Source: an uncultured Clostridia bacterium
GTDB taxonomy: Bacteria > Bacillota > Clostridia > TANB77 > CAG-508
Assembly: GCA_904419495.1 (NCBI GenBank)
Contig: CAJFRV010000017.1
Span: 1 to 47,494 of the forward strand
Reading direction: 5' to 3'
DNA: 47,494 bases
Shown piece by piece: positions 8,846 through 18,235 of this stretch (position 1 is the first letter of the stretch; each line of letters starts with the position of its first letter). The notes beneath the pieces are model-generated. The model was not told the origin of the DNA. It searched no databases and saw only the letters and a list, made by a program, of their open reading frames with translations. A program made the translations under genes and the position numbers.

Positions 8846-11800
8846 CTATTCCTCTTTCACCAACACATTCTCATTTCCAATAATCCATCTAAAAATATCT
8901 AAAATATCTTCTGTTACATACATCTGCCCACAACTCTTGTTTTCATTATCTACTTGGACAAAAACAGGCATATTGTTTTTATCTCCGGTGAAATACTTTA
9001 TAGCACCTCTTAATTTCTTTTTCTCCTCTTCGTCAGCATTCGTAATATTTAATACCAAAATCTTATGTTTTTGTTCTCCAAAATCCTTGATATCATTTGC
9101 TACAATCTTTGTCGCATCATCTTCTCTTATGCTTAATCTTCCTTCTACTAATACAATATTCTCTTCTGTTAAACTTGAACCCGCCTTCATATAAGCGTTT
9201 TCGAATACAATAATCTCTGCTTGACCATATAAATCTTCGATTGTAACAAATGCCATAATCTTGTTATTCTTCGTATATTTCTTTTTGATAGAAGTAATAA
9301 TTCCTGCATATTTGACATGGTCTCCATCAGAAAATTTTGGCTTTTCTAAATTGATTTCTCCACCATCATATTGCATTGATGAATTTTGCTCATCGATTTC
9401 TTTCATTTGCATTGTGTTAATATTGGTTTGTCTTTCAATTTGATTTCTTATTTTTTCCAATGGATGTCCTGATATATAAATACCTAACATTTCTTTTTCT
9501 GTTGATAGTAAGTCTCTTTCTGACATTTCTTCATGTTCTTCAAATACATATTTCTTTTCATTTAATTCTTGTTTATCCTCTTCTGAACCTAAATCAAACA
9601 TAGAAACCTGTCCTGAAAATCCTTTTTTCTTACTACTTTGAATGGTATCTACAATATTTTCAAAGGAAGCAAGCAAAGTACTTCTGGTTTGTTCAAAATT
9701 GTCAAATACACCTGCTTTTATCAAACTTTCAATACATTTTTTATTAACAGCATCATCTGCAATTCTTTCACAAAAATCTGTAAAGCCTTTGTAATCCCCA
9801 TGCTCATTTCTTTCCTTAACAATATTGTCAACTGGTACAGTTCCCACATTTTTGATACTTCCTAAACCAAATCGAATTTTTCCATCTTCAACTGTAAATT
9901 TGGTACTACTTTTATTAATTTCTGGTTTTAAGATTTCAATTCCTAAATTTTTACATTCATCAATATATTGTGGAATTTTATCTAAATTTCCCAAGAAGCT
10001 ATTTAAAGTTGCTGCCATAAATTCTGCTGGATAATATGCCTTTAGATATGCTGTTCTATATGCGACAACTGCATAACAAGCGGCATGAGATTTGTTAAAT
10101 GCATATTTTGCGAATTCTGCCATTTCATCAAAAATTTTATTGGCTGATTCTGCGTCAATTCCATTTCTAACACATCCCGGAACAATTACATTTCCATTTT
10201 CATCTACTTGTCCATTAATAAAGATTTCTCTTTCTTTTGCCATCACATCTAGCTTTTTCTTTCCCATGGCTCTTCTTACCAAGTCAGCTCTTCCTAAAGA
10301 ATAACCTGCTAAGTCACGAACAATCTGCATAACTTGTTCTTGATATACCATACAACCATAGGTTACATTTAAAATCGGCTCTAATCTTGGATGAGTATAT
10401 TCATTATGTCCCGGATGTTGTTTTCCTTTAATATATCTTGGAATTTGATCCATTGGTCCCGGTCTATATAAGGAAACACCAGCAATCAAATCTTCAAGAC
10501 AGTCAGGTTTTAATTCCTTCATAAAATTTGTCATTCCCTGAGACTCAAATTGAAAAATTCCACAAGATTTTCCTTCTTGCCATAATTTATATACTTTCGG
10601 ATCTGCCATATCTTTGTCAAATTCTACATCAATTCCTCTATTTTTCTTTACCAAGTCAATGGTATCTTGAATAACTGTTAAAGTTCTTAATCCTAGAAAG
10701 TCCATTTTTAATAATCCTAGTTCTTCCAATGTTGTCATGATATATTGCGTAGAAATTTGATTATCTCTTACATATAATGGAACATAGGTGTCTACTGGGT
10801 CTTTTGTAATAACAATTCCACAAGCATGAGTCGATGCCTGTCTTGGCATTCCTTCTAATCCCATAGCAATATCTAATAGATTTTTCACTTGTGGGTCATT
10901 TTCATATTTTTCTCGTAATTCTATATTTTGCTCTAAGGCTTTTTTTATGGTGATATGCAATTCATTTGGTATCATTTTTGCTAATGTATCTGCTTCTGCA
11001 TAAGGAACATCTAATACTCTTGCTACATCTCGAATAACCATTCTTGCAGACATGGTTCCAAAGGTGATAATCTGTGAAACATGATCATGTCCATATTTTC
11101 TAGACACATAATCAATAACATCTTGTCTATGTTCATAGCAAAAATCTACATCAAAATCAGGCATACTGATTCTTTCTGGGTTTAAAAATCTCTCAAATAG
11201 CAAACCATATTTCATAGGGTCAATATCTGTAATTTCAATCGCATAAGCAATAATAGAACCTGCTCCTGATCCTCTTCCGGGTCCTACAGGAATATTATGC
11301 GTTTTTGCATAATGAATAAAGTCCCAAACAATTAGGAAATAATCTACATATCCCATTTTTTTGATAACCCCAATTTCATATTCTGCTCTCTCTAAGATTT
11401 CCTTACTTGGATTTTCTCCATATCTCTTTTTAATACCATCATCACAAAGTTTTTTAAAATAATCATAATGTGTCGGATATTCTGGCGGTACATCATAGTT
11501 GGGTAATATGGTATGTCCAAATTCAAATTCAACATTACATTTATCTGCAATTTTCACCGTATTTTCTATGGCATCTGGAAATGCACTAAAATATTCTGAC
11601 ATTTCTTCTGGAGATTTGACATACAATTCATCTGTATCAAATCGCATTCTATCAGGGTCACTCATTCGTTTTCCTGTTTGAATACATAATAGAACTTCAT
11701 GATTATAGGCATCTTCTCTTTTTAAATAATGGGCATCATTTGTAGCAACTAGTGGAATATCTAATTTTCTTGCTAGTTTTACTAATTTTTGGTTAGCCAA

Positions 11801-12349
11801 TACTTGTTCCTTAATTCCATTATTTTGGATTTCTATATAATAATCTTCACCAAAAACTCTTTTATGCCATAAAGCAACTTCTTCTGCTTTTTCTTCTTGC
11901 CCATTTAATAAAGCTTGGTTAACGGCTCCTGCTAAACAAGCACTTAAACAAATCAATCCTTCATGATATTTTTCTAACACCTCTAAATCAATACGAGGTT
12001 TGTAATAATAGCCATCTACAAATCCAATAGAAACCAATTTACTTAAATTTTTATATCCTTGATTATTCTTTGCTAATAAAATCAAATGATAATAATGGTT
12101 ATCAATATTTGGCTCTTTATCAAATCTGCTTCTAGGTGCTACATACACTTCACAACCAATAATAGGTTTGATTCCTTCTTTTTTACATGCTTTATAAAAG
12201 TCAATAGCACCATACATAACTCCATGATCTGTTAATGCCATTGCCTTCATTCCTAATTCTTTAGCTCTTACTGGTAAGTCTTTGATTCTATTTGCTCCAT
12301 CTAATAAACTAAATTCACTATGTATATGTAAATGCACAAAATCTGACAT
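8846..12349 (-). CDS. dnaE: DNA polymerase III alpha subunit (DnaE)
   Basis: 1167 aa from the ATG at 12349 (MSDFVHLHIHSEFSLLDG), which has GAGGAAGAAG upstream. The 36 residues before it in the track overlap a dispersed repeat and are not coding. Order: PHP domain at the N-terminus with intact HLHIHSE and ALTDHG metal motifs, the PolIII palm with GPGRGSGAGSIIAYA and the catalytic PDFDVDFCYEHR, fingers with YQEQVMQI and SHAACYAVVAYRTA, and a C-terminal OB fold (VKYAGIITSIKKKYTK..) for single-stranded DNA. The PDFDVDF motif and overall plan are those of DnaE1, rather than PolC. It is the replicative or lagging/lesion polymerase; PolC is not in this window. Confidence 0.96.
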   Translation of the reverse strand: MSDFVHLHIHSEFSLLDGANRIKDLPVRAKELGMKAMALTDHGVMYGAIDFYKACKKEGIKPIIGCEVYVAPRSRFDKEPNIDNHYYHLILLAKNNQGYKNLSKLVSIGFVDGYYYKPRIDLEVLEKYHEGLICLSACLAGAVNQALLNGQEEKAEEVALWHKRVFGEDYYIEIQNNGIKEQVLANQKLVKLARKLDIPLVATNDAHYLKREDAYNHEVLLCIQTGKRMSDPDRMRFDTDELYVKSPEEMSEYFSAFPDAIENTVKIADKCNVEFEFGHTILPNYDVPPEYPTHYDYFKKLCDDGIKKRYGENPSKEILERAEYEIGVIKKMGYVDYFLIVWDFIHYAKTHNIPVGPGRGSGAGSIIAYAIEITDIDPMKYGLLFERFLNPERISMPDFDVDFCYEHRQDVIDYVSRKYGHDHVSQIITFGTMSARMVIRDVARVLDVPYAEADTLAKMIPNELHITIKKALEQNIELREKYENDPQVKNLLDIAMGLEGMPRQASTHACGIVITKDPVDTYVPLYVRDNQISTQYIMTTLEELGLLKMDFLGLRTLTVIQDTIDLVKKNRGIDVEFDKDMADPKVYKLWQEGKSCGIFQFESQGMTNFMKELKPDCLEDLIAGVSLYRPGPMDQIPRYIKGKQHPGHNEYTHPRLEPILNVTYGCMVYQEQVMQIVRDLAGYSLGRADLVRRAMGKKKLDVMAKEREIFINGQVDENGNVIVPGCVRNGIDAESANKIFDEMAEFAKYAFNKSHAACYAVVAYRTAYLKAYYPAEFMAATLNSFLGNLDKIPQYIDECKNLGIEILKPEINKSSTKFTVEDGKIRFGLGSIKNVGTVPVDNIVKERNEHGDYKGFTDFCERIADDAVNKKCIESLIKAGVFDNFEQTRSTLLASFENIVDTIQSSKKKGFSGQVSMFDLGSEEDKQELNEKKYVFEEHEEMSERDLLSTEKEMLGIYISGHPLEKIRNQIERQTNINTMQMKEIDEQNSSMQYDGGEINLEKPKFSDGDHVKYAGIITSIKKKYTKNNKIMAFVTIEDLYGQAEIIVFENAYMKAGSSLTEENIVLVEGRLSIREDDATKIVANDIKDFGEQKHKILVLNITNADEEEKKKLRGAIKYFTGDKNNMPVFVQVDNENKSCGQMYVTEDILDIFRWIIGNENVLVKEE

Positions 12350-12407
12350 ACTTCTTCCTCTTTTCGTATTACTTTTTCTATTTTGCATTATATCATAATT
12401 TTTATAA

Positions 12408-12444
12408 ATGTCCAATTGGGGACGTTTCTTTTTGGGACATTTTA
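12408..12444 (+). repeat. REP-like dispersed repeat, copy 1
   Basis: Core GTCCAATTGGGGACGTTT followed by CTTTTTGGGACAT, with outer TGTCC/GGGACA and inner GTCC..GGAC inverted repeats. It lies just upstream of dnaE, within the false N-terminal extension of its ORF. Other copies are at 15513 and, inverted, at 24999. Confidence 0.8.
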
Positions 12445-12544
12445 TATTGTTATTCATATTAATACGTGTAATAACTTATATCATTAGTAAAAAGAGGACA
12501 AAAGAATCAAATCAAAAAATAAAATATATCATAAATATAGGAAA

Positions 12545-12573
12545 AGAGGTTCTGTTTTCCTAGCAGAACCTCT
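12545..12573 (-). terminator. Terminator of the Bax1-I gene
   Basis: AGAGGTTCTG / CAGAACCTCT, a perfect 10-bp stem with a 9-nt loop, 18 nt past the stop codon; the minus strand continues into TTTTCC. Confidence 0.85.
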
Positions 12574-12590
12574 CCCCTTGTATGATTTTA

Positions 12591-13241
12591 TTAATCGTCA
12601 TCACTTGCCGAAAGCAAGCGTATAAATAGATTTACTATGTCTAGATATAATGCCACTACACTGTCAACTGCATTATCTAATGTCCGTGGTTTTGTCTGTG
12701 CCTCTGCCCAGTCATATCCTATATAACCGCAGAAAATTAAAGCAACAATCCAGTCCCAAATAGATGGTGTAGAAAATCCGATTAGTAAAAAGATTATTTC
12801 ACAGATAACTACTCCTGTCAAGCAGACAAACAATACTCTTCCCATTGAAAAGAAAATTTGTGGGAATATACTTCCCAGTAAAATCATTAAGAGTGTTATC
12901 GCCACAGTTGTTACCAACGCATTCATAATAGATATCTGATCATAATCTACTAGCGCTATACTCAATACAACACCGATAGGTATTACTACCATATTGTAGC
13001 CAATAAAGCTAACCAATGCATTACTACTTTCACTCAGGTAAATTCCTGCTATGGCTACCACGAAATACCCTATTATGATAGCCACTGGGTTCCACTGCAT
13101 AAAAATTTCTGTACAGCAAACACACATTATAATGTTGATTAAGACCCCCCACAATAGAATCAGTCCAATTACAATATTATAAGTCCGCACGGATAATTCA
13201 TTGCTCTGCCGTCCTCTCATCTTTACTTCTAAATCATACAT
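12591..13241 (-). CDS. Bax inhibitor-1 (BI-1/YbhL-type) family membrane protein
   Basis: 216 aa with seven hydrophobic helices. The C-terminus ALYLDIVNLFIRLLSASDDD together with YIGYDWAEAQTK is the diagnostic Bax1-I pattern, including the acidic tail involved in pH-sensitive calcium leak in the family. The N-terminus MYDLEVKMRGRQSNELSVRTYNIVIGL is also typical. One counted line of this gene is 47% GC, well above its neighbours, and like the 154-aa orphan at 3347 it is monocistronic with a GC-rich terminator. The start has AGGAGGAAAGTAAC upstream. Its role in bacteria is not settled. Confidence 0.85.
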   Translation of the reverse strand: MYDLEVKMRGRQSNELSVRTYNIVIGLILLWGVLINIIMCVCCTEIFMQWNPVAIIIGYFVVAIAGIYLSESSNALVSFIGYNMVVIPIGVVLSIALVDYDQISIMNALVTTVAITLLMILLGSIFPQIFFSMGRVLFVCLTGVVICEIIFLLIGFSTPSIWDWIVALIFCGYIGYDWAEAQTKPRTLDNAVDSVVALYLDIVNLFIRLLSASDDD

Positions 13242-13405
13242 GTTACTTTCCTCCTAAAATTTTATAATATATGTAAACTAACAAAAAATGTTAGAATAAA
13301 AAAGGAACTCTATATAAAATGACTTTTGTCATTCTTTTTAATTATACAATAAATTAGAAAAACTACAAATTATATATCTAAAACATGAACAAGATAGAAA
13401 ATATA

Positions 13406-14266
13406 TTATTTACTATCTTGTTCTATTTTCCTTCCTACAACTGCAAATCTACCATCTTCTACATAATATGAACAAGTCGATAAAGTGATTAATTGATCTC
13501 CATAACTTGCTGTTGCATCAATAGGATATAATGAAGCATTTTTTGCATTTTTTACAAACTCATTATATTCTTCTTCTGATTCATTATTAATGAAATAATA
13601 ATAACGAAATACATTTTTTTCTGATTTATAATACACTCTTGATTTAAAAACAGAAATAATCTCATATTCTGTATCTTCCTCTGCTGTTGTAAAACGAATC
13701 ACAGGATGTTCTTGATAAAAGCTTTTCTTTTCATATTTTAGCAATTCTTGAAACATCATTCCATTTCCTAAATTATGCCCATAGATTAATAAATTATTAC
13801 TTGGTATGTTCCAGTTATAATTTGCCTCTAAAAAGATTGATCCGTTTTTACTCTTTTCGTTTTTATAATTATGTGTCATATAATAATTATTATCTGCTCC
13901 TTGTAATACGGGATAATTAATATTTGTATTTTCAATTTCTAACCAACCGACAATATCTGTATTTTGTCCTTGTAACTGTTTTACCTGCAACATTCTCTCT
14001 GTTTCCTTTTTTTGTTCCTCTGTATTTTTTCCTATTACTGTTTCTTCATTTTCTTCTATTACCCTTTCCTCGTCTTCTAAAGTATTTTTCGCAACTTCTT
14101 TTTCATATATGTCTATTGCATTTAATAATTTACTTTGTTCTTTTGCTTCTTGTTTTAAGGAAAAAAAGTTTATGATATAGATAAGCGATAAAATTATTAA
14201 TGCAGTTAAAAGTAAATAAATAATAATAGATATTCTTTTTCTTTTCGCTTTTGTTTTCTCTTCCAT
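13406..14266 (-). CDS. Class B sortase
   Basis: 286 aa: a basic N-terminus, a membrane anchor (IIIYLLLTALIILSLIYII, about residues 14-32), a coiled-coil-like acidic linker, and a sortase B domain beginning VGWLEIENTNINYPVLQG. Catalytic His164 lies in LIYGHNLGNGMMF, Cys265 in TLSTCSY and Arg273 in DGRFAVVGR, all intact. It attaches surface proteins to peptidoglycan by cleaving an LPxTG-like motif. It follows the TPKTG protein by 38 nt, so that protein is its likely substrate. I leave the gene symbol open because srtB can imply the haem-uptake enzyme. Confidence 0.93.
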   Translation of the reverse strand: MEEKTKAKRKRISIIIYLLLTALIILSLIYIINFFSLKQEAKEQSKLLNAIDIYEKEVAKNTLEDEERVIEENEETVIGKNTEEQKKETERMLQVKQLQGQNTDIVGWLEIENTNINYPVLQGADNNYYMTHNYKNEKSKNGSIFLEANYNWNIPSNNLLIYGHNLGNGMMFQELLKYEKKSFYQEHPVIRFTTAEEDTEYEIISVFKSRVYYKSEKNVFRYYYFINNESEEEYNEFVKNAKNASLYPIDATASYGDQLITLSTCSYYVEDGRFAVVGRKIEQDSK

Positions 14267-14304
14267 AATGACTCCTTGATATTAGTTAAGGATAGACATT
14301 TTGC

Positions 14305-15423
14305 CTACCCTTCTCTATTTTTCTTTTTCATAGAAATCATGACAGTTGATGATAATACAATTACTAGTATAGCTAATCCTAAATAATTTTCTACACCAGT
14401 TTTTGGTGTTTCATCTTTTTCCTCAGTCTCTGGTTTTGTTTCTGGTACAGTTGTTTCTACTGTAGAAATTTTTGCATAAATTGTTGCGTCTGCATTTAAT
14501 GGATTATTAAAATTAAATTCTGTTGTATAATTAGCATCTGTATAATATCCATCTATTTGTTCATTATCTTCTAAAACAATATGTGATTTTACTAAATCAG
14601 CTGTAATCATTGTTCCTTCATTTGCTGTAAATCGAATCTCTTTATCCTTAGCCATGACAGTTACAATTACTTTTTGTTCATCTGCATTACCAGTTACTTT
14701 ATCTGGTACAGCTGTTTCTGCAATTACATTATTATACTTATCTGTTAGAACAACTTTATCCTCTGTCAAAACAATTTTGTTAGTTGTATTTGGTGTATTC
14801 GTAACTGTAAACTCTGTTAAACTATCATTTTCAGCAATTTTTACTACATTTTCTGTTGAATCTGATTTTAGAGTACCATTCATTGTTAATGTCGGATTAT
14901 TTGTTGCCGCTGCTCCTTTGGCAATTTCAATACCATTATTTGCACCTGTTCCATTATATCCTAGATGTAAGTCTATAACTTCAACATTACCACCATTTGC
15001 AAGAACACCACCATATTTGAAGCCTGTTATAGAAACATTATTTAATATGACTGTTGCTCCATCATATGCTTGTACACCATATTTAGGTCCGTTTTGTAAA
15101 TTAATATTTTTTAATGTTAATTTACCAGCAGAAAATTGTGCTGTAAACATAGTTTGATTTCCTGATGTTGATGTCCAATCGCTAGAACCTGTGATGGTAT
15201 ACCCATTACCATCAATCGTAAGTTCTTTTTGAATAACAATTGGTGCCTTTACCGTAATATTATTTTGTAAAGTAATGGTTTCTCCATCACCAACACTAGA
15301 AATGGCACTAAGTAAAGAACTTTCATCTGTAACAGGTGTTGCAGCCTTAGCAAAATTTGGTATAAAGAAACTAATTGCAAAAATTGCTATAAAAAATATA
15401 ATGAATTTAATTGTTTTATTCAT
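14305..15423 (-). CDS. Sortase-anchored surface protein with TPKTG signal
   Basis: 372 aa: signal peptide (IIFFIAIFAISFFIPNFAKAA), then a right-handed beta-helix-like region (LLSAISSVGDGETITLQNNI; LTIDGNGYTITGSS; later LKNINLQNGPKYGV), then a short module with GYYTDANYTTEFNFN resembling Listeria-Bacteroides InlB B-repeats, a Pro/Glu/Thr-rich spacer, and a C-terminal sorting signal at residues 339-372: TPKTG, a hydrophobic helix, and KKKNREG. The motif departs from LPxTG at its first position, like the (S/P)PxTG motif of Clostridioides difficile SrtB. It is probably an adhesin-like wall protein; its ligand is unknown. It is co-transcribed with the sortase. Confidence 0.88.
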   Translation of the reverse strand: MNKTIKFIIFFIAIFAISFFIPNFAKAATPVTDESSLLSAISSVGDGETITLQNNITVKAPIVIQKELTIDGNGYTITGSSDWTSTSGNQTMFTAQFSAGKLTLKNINLQNGPKYGVQAYDGATVILNNVSITGFKYGGVLANGGNVEVIDLHLGYNGTGANNGIEIAKGAAATNNPTLTMNGTLKSDSTENVVKIAENDSLTEFTVTNTPNTTNKIVLTEDKVVLTDKYNNVIAETAVPDKVTGNADEQKVIVTVMAKDKEIRFTANEGTMITADLVKSHIVLEDNEQIDGYYTDANYTTEFNFNNPLNADATIYAKISTVETTVPETKPETEEKDETPKTGVENYLGLAILVIVLSSTVMISMKKKNREG

Positions 15424-15512
15424 TTTTTCACCTCCACTAAAATCTATTTTTTCCTGTTTTTCATTTAATTATTTACAAAATTTCTAATTAAAATTTTCCA
15501 ATTTTTTATTTA

Positions 15513-15551
15513 AAAATGTCCAATTGGGGACGTTTCTTTTTGGACATTTTT
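15513..15551 (+). repeat. REP-like dispersed repeat, copy 2
   Basis: The same core as at 12408 (GTCCAATTGGGGACGTTT then CTTTTTGGACATTTT), with one G fewer near the right end so that the outer inverted repeat AATGTCC/GGACATT is perfect. It lies between the LRR gene and the TPKTG surface gene. Confidence 0.8.
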
Positions 15552-15622
15552 ATATCAATTTATAAAAAAATTTATAAAATTAAAAGTAATAAATACATTT
15601 TTTAAATTTTTTTATAAATTAA

Positions 15623-15665
15623 GAGACGAGATATTTCTTTTTCATAAACAAAATCATCTCGTCTC
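15623..15665 (-). terminator. Terminator of the LRR surface gene
   Basis: GAGACGAGAT / ATCTCGTCTC, a perfect 10-bp stem with a 23-nt loop, 25 nt past the stop codon, followed on the minus strand by TTAATTTATAAAAAAATTT. The long loop makes it weaker than usual. Confidence 0.65.
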
Positions 15666-15689
15666 CAAAATTTCATAAATGAATTAACT

Positions 15690-17257
15690 CTATTTTATAT
15701 ATTTTACATAGCCTGTTTTATCTGAGTCTGTTTGTGTATAATTTGTTGTTATATATTCTCCAATATTTGTGATTTCTTCTTTTATATAAATGGTTTCAGC
15801 AGAATTTAATAAATTTCCACAAGAAGTACTTGTGTTTAAATTTTCTGCAATTACTAATGAGTCTATTGTTACATTTTTTAGATATCGGCAATTATTAAAA
15901 GCTCCCGTTCCTATATTTTCCACATTTTTACCTACTACTATACTCTTTATACAAGAACTATTAAAAGCATTTATGTTTATTTGTTTTACATTATCTGTTA
16001 TGGTAACACTTGAAAGTGAAAATGTATATCCAAATGCACTTTGATCTATTGTTTCTACCATTTCAGGAATAACAAAATCGCCTGCACGACCTCTTGGACA
16101 CAATTTTAATATTTTTCCATCTGCTGAATACAAAATATTTTCCTCAATTTTATATCTAGAATTTGTATTATCTATGCTAATTTCATTCCAGTTACCACAC
16201 TCTCCAAAACTAGTTATTCCCCAACAATCATTGTTATTTTTAAATGTTACACTTTTTAAATTACCGCAATGCCAAAAAGTATAACTCCCTATGCTTGTAA
16301 CATTTTGTCCAATTACTAGACTTTGCATATTATTTACACTATTAAATGCATACGAATCTATTTTTTCTATATTATCAGAAATTTCTAAATCATATATATT
16401 ATTACATTTTCTAAAAGCATTTTGCCCGATTCTTGTTACTTTTTTCCCTTTATATGTTTCTGGTATGATTAATACACCACTAATTTCTTTTTCCTTTAAA
16501 GCATTTCCATAGGTACTACTTCCGTCTCCAAGCATATAGCTAACAATTTGACTTTCACTTGTTGTTATATTTCCATATTGATCTAGTCCTGTGAAAACAA
16601 GTGTATCTTCATTATTAAAAATTATATAATACATAAATGTAATTGCCGTATCTTCTGTAATTTTCCCTGTTATCATTTCTTCATTTGGAATATACCCTGC
16701 TATTTCAGGTGCATTTTTTGTGTATTTATCTTTTAATATTACATACTGATATTCAGATAATATTTGATTTTTACTATCAACACATTGTACTGTTAAAATT
16801 TTTTCTCCATTTGTTACTTGAATATATTCTACATCTCCATTTGTATTAACCGTATAATATCTTTCACTTTGAATAAATTTTACTATGTACTCATCATTAT
16901 CTCCATCTAATACATCTGTTATACCATTTCCTAAATCTTTATTTAATTCTTCTTGTAACTCACTTTTGACTATATTTCCATACTTATTTTTGTTCATAGC
17001 TTCTACTGTTGCAGTTTCTACAGCTTCTTTTTCACTATCAATTTCTGTACTTTCTTTTGCATTTCCTGCATTATTAATGATGCCATTCTCTCCTGTAATA
17101 CTACTTATAGTTATTCCTGCTAAAATTAATAATATAATTATGGTTATTATCAAAACCAATATTGTTATGCCTTTTTCTGTTTTTACTATTTGCTTTTTTG
17201 TTATTACTACTTTATTTTGTTTTTTTCTTCTTGTTTTTCTTTTTTTATATTGTTCAT
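15690..17257 (-). CDS. BspA-like leucine-rich-repeat protein with pilin-type leader, needing a -1 shift
   Basis: The body has BspA/LRR_5 repeats (IGQNAFRKCNNIYDLEISDN, IGSYTFWHCGNLKSVTFKN) of about 23 residues. The N-terminus is a prepilin-like leader, KTEKG|ITILVLIITIIILLILAGI, of the clostridial class III type without Glu5. The track starts at a TTG inside this helix and loses the basic leader. The frame stays open upstream but contains no ATG, GTG or TTG. The only good start, ATG 17257 behind AGAGGAATAAAGG, is in the neighbouring frame and meets A-AAA-AAA-G six codons later. A -1 slip there gives a 522-aa product with a 30-residue basic leader. Programmed shifting, phase variation, and an A-run error all fit. 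The product is probably exported and pseudopilin-like. Confidence 0.75.
17239..17246 (-). promoter_or_regulatory. A AAA AAA G slippery heptamer in the start region of the LRR gene
   Basis: Seven A residues followed by G on the minus strand, positioned so that the zero-frame codons from ATG 17257 are ATA AAA AAA GAA. This is the classic bacterial -1 slippery layout. Without a slip the frame ends after 16 codons. Confidence 0.55.
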
Positions 17258-17421
17258 CCTTTATTCCTCTTTCTTTTGTTTTCTATTTGTTACTATCAGT
17301 TAAATACTTTAAGAAATTATAAATTTACAAACATATAGAAATAAAGGCTTTTAAAATATTTTTTTGTAGATTCTGATTACATTTTTTATATTTATTTCTT
17401 ACAAAACTTTCTCACTTTTGG

Positions 17422-17498
17422 TTGACTTTATTATATTTTATTGCTATTATGAAGATGAAAAAATTTTCTTAGAGTATTTAACTCTAAGAAAATTTTTT
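17422..17498 (+). other. Promoter-like element followed at once by a 17-bp hairpin (gene-free 17258-17658)
   Basis: The 400-nt gap between the LRR gene and hsp20 holds TTGACT (17422-17427), 17 nt, TATTAT (17445-17450) on the plus strand, then from 17458 a perfect 17-bp inverted repeat (AAAAAATTTTCTTAGAG ... CTCTAAGAAAATTTTTT) with loop TATTTAA. A transcript would be almost only the hairpin. It could also be just a terminator for a lost gene. Nothing coding was seen in the gap. Confidence 0.4.
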
Positions 17499-17658
17499 AT
17501 ACTTCTTTATATTTTTTACTATTCATGATATAGTATTAACATAAGATTTCTAGTTATACTTTTTTGATCATACTCTCACATATTTATTAATTTGTGTGAA
17601 ATCATTAGAGTTAAGCCATGTTTCTATTATAAAATTTCTTTTATACCAGAAAAAAATT

Positions 17659-17683
17659 AAAATCTAGCTTATGGCTAGATTTT
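17659..17683 (-). terminator. Terminator of hsp20
   Basis: AAAATCTAGC TTATG GCTAGATTTT, a 10-bp stem just past the hsp20 stop, followed by TTAATTTTTTT on the minus strand. Confidence 0.85.
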
Positions 17684-17688
17684 GATTT

Positions 17689-18108
17689 TTATTCAATTGG
17701 AATATATTTCTTTTCTGGCAATTCTTTTTTGTCCTCTTTTTTAGGAACTTCAATGGTTAATGTTCCATTTTTGAATTTTGCCTTAATTTCTTCTTCTTTT
17801 ACATTTTCTCCTACATAAAAGCTTCTTGAACATTCTCCTACATATCTTTCTTTACGTACATATTTTCCTTTTTCTTTTTCGTCATCTACTTCTTTATTTA
17901 CACTTGCATGTACTGTTAAATATCCATCTGATATCTCCATTTTAATGTCTTCTTTTTCATATCCCGGTAAATCGATATCAATTAAATATTTATCCTTCTT
18001 TTCTTTGATATCTGTTTTCATTACTTTACTTTCTGTTCCCTCAAAAAATGGATCTCTAAACATTTCATCAAATAAATCAAAATGATTTCTTCTTGGTATC
18101 ATCATCAT
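17689..18108 (-). CDS. Small heat shock protein, Hsp20/alpha-crystallin family
   Basis: 139 aa from the first of three ATGs at 18108 (MMMIPRRNHFDLFDEMF), which follows AAGGAG by nine bases; the track Met at 18126 is part of the ribosome binding region. It has the alpha-crystallin domain from about residue 35 (VMKTDIKEKKDKYLIDIDLPG, then LTVHASVNKE) and the closing strand FKNGTLTIEVPKK, with a short C-terminal IPIE anchoring motif. It is an ATP-independent holdase that keeps unfolding proteins soluble. The upstream region has a SigA promoter overlapping a degenerate CIRCE, so HrcA control is plausible. Confidence 0.94.
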   Translation of the reverse strand: MMMIPRRNHFDLFDEMFRDPFFEGTESKVMKTDIKEKKDKYLIDIDLPGYEKEDIKMEISDGYLTVHASVNKEVDDEKEKGKYVRKERYVGECSRSFYVGENVKEEEIKAKFKNGTLTIEVPKKEDKKELPEKKYIPIE

Positions 18109-18207
18109 AATAATCAACTCCTTCATTAATTATATATTTATGTGTTGACACCTTTTTTCGGTAGCACATATTTAGATTAAAAGTACTTTTATCTTTTTTC
18201 ATTTATT

Positions 18208-18235
18208 ATTATATATCTATTTTTAGCAAAGTCAA
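18208..18235 (-). promoter_or_regulatory. SigA-type promoter of hsp20
   Basis: On the minus strand, TTGACT (18235-18230), 16 nt, TATAAT (18213-18208). The -35 box lies in the spacer edge of the CIRCE-like element. Confidence 0.6.

Noticed and set aside
12350-12457. N-terminal extension of DnaE in the ORF track
   Set aside because: It reads through the dispersed repeat, has no family match, and a good ribosome binding site marks the ATG at 12349.
14654-15157. 167-aa plus-strand ORF inside the surface protein
   Set aside because: Mirror of a Thr/Val-rich beta-helix region; no start signal and no recognisable family.
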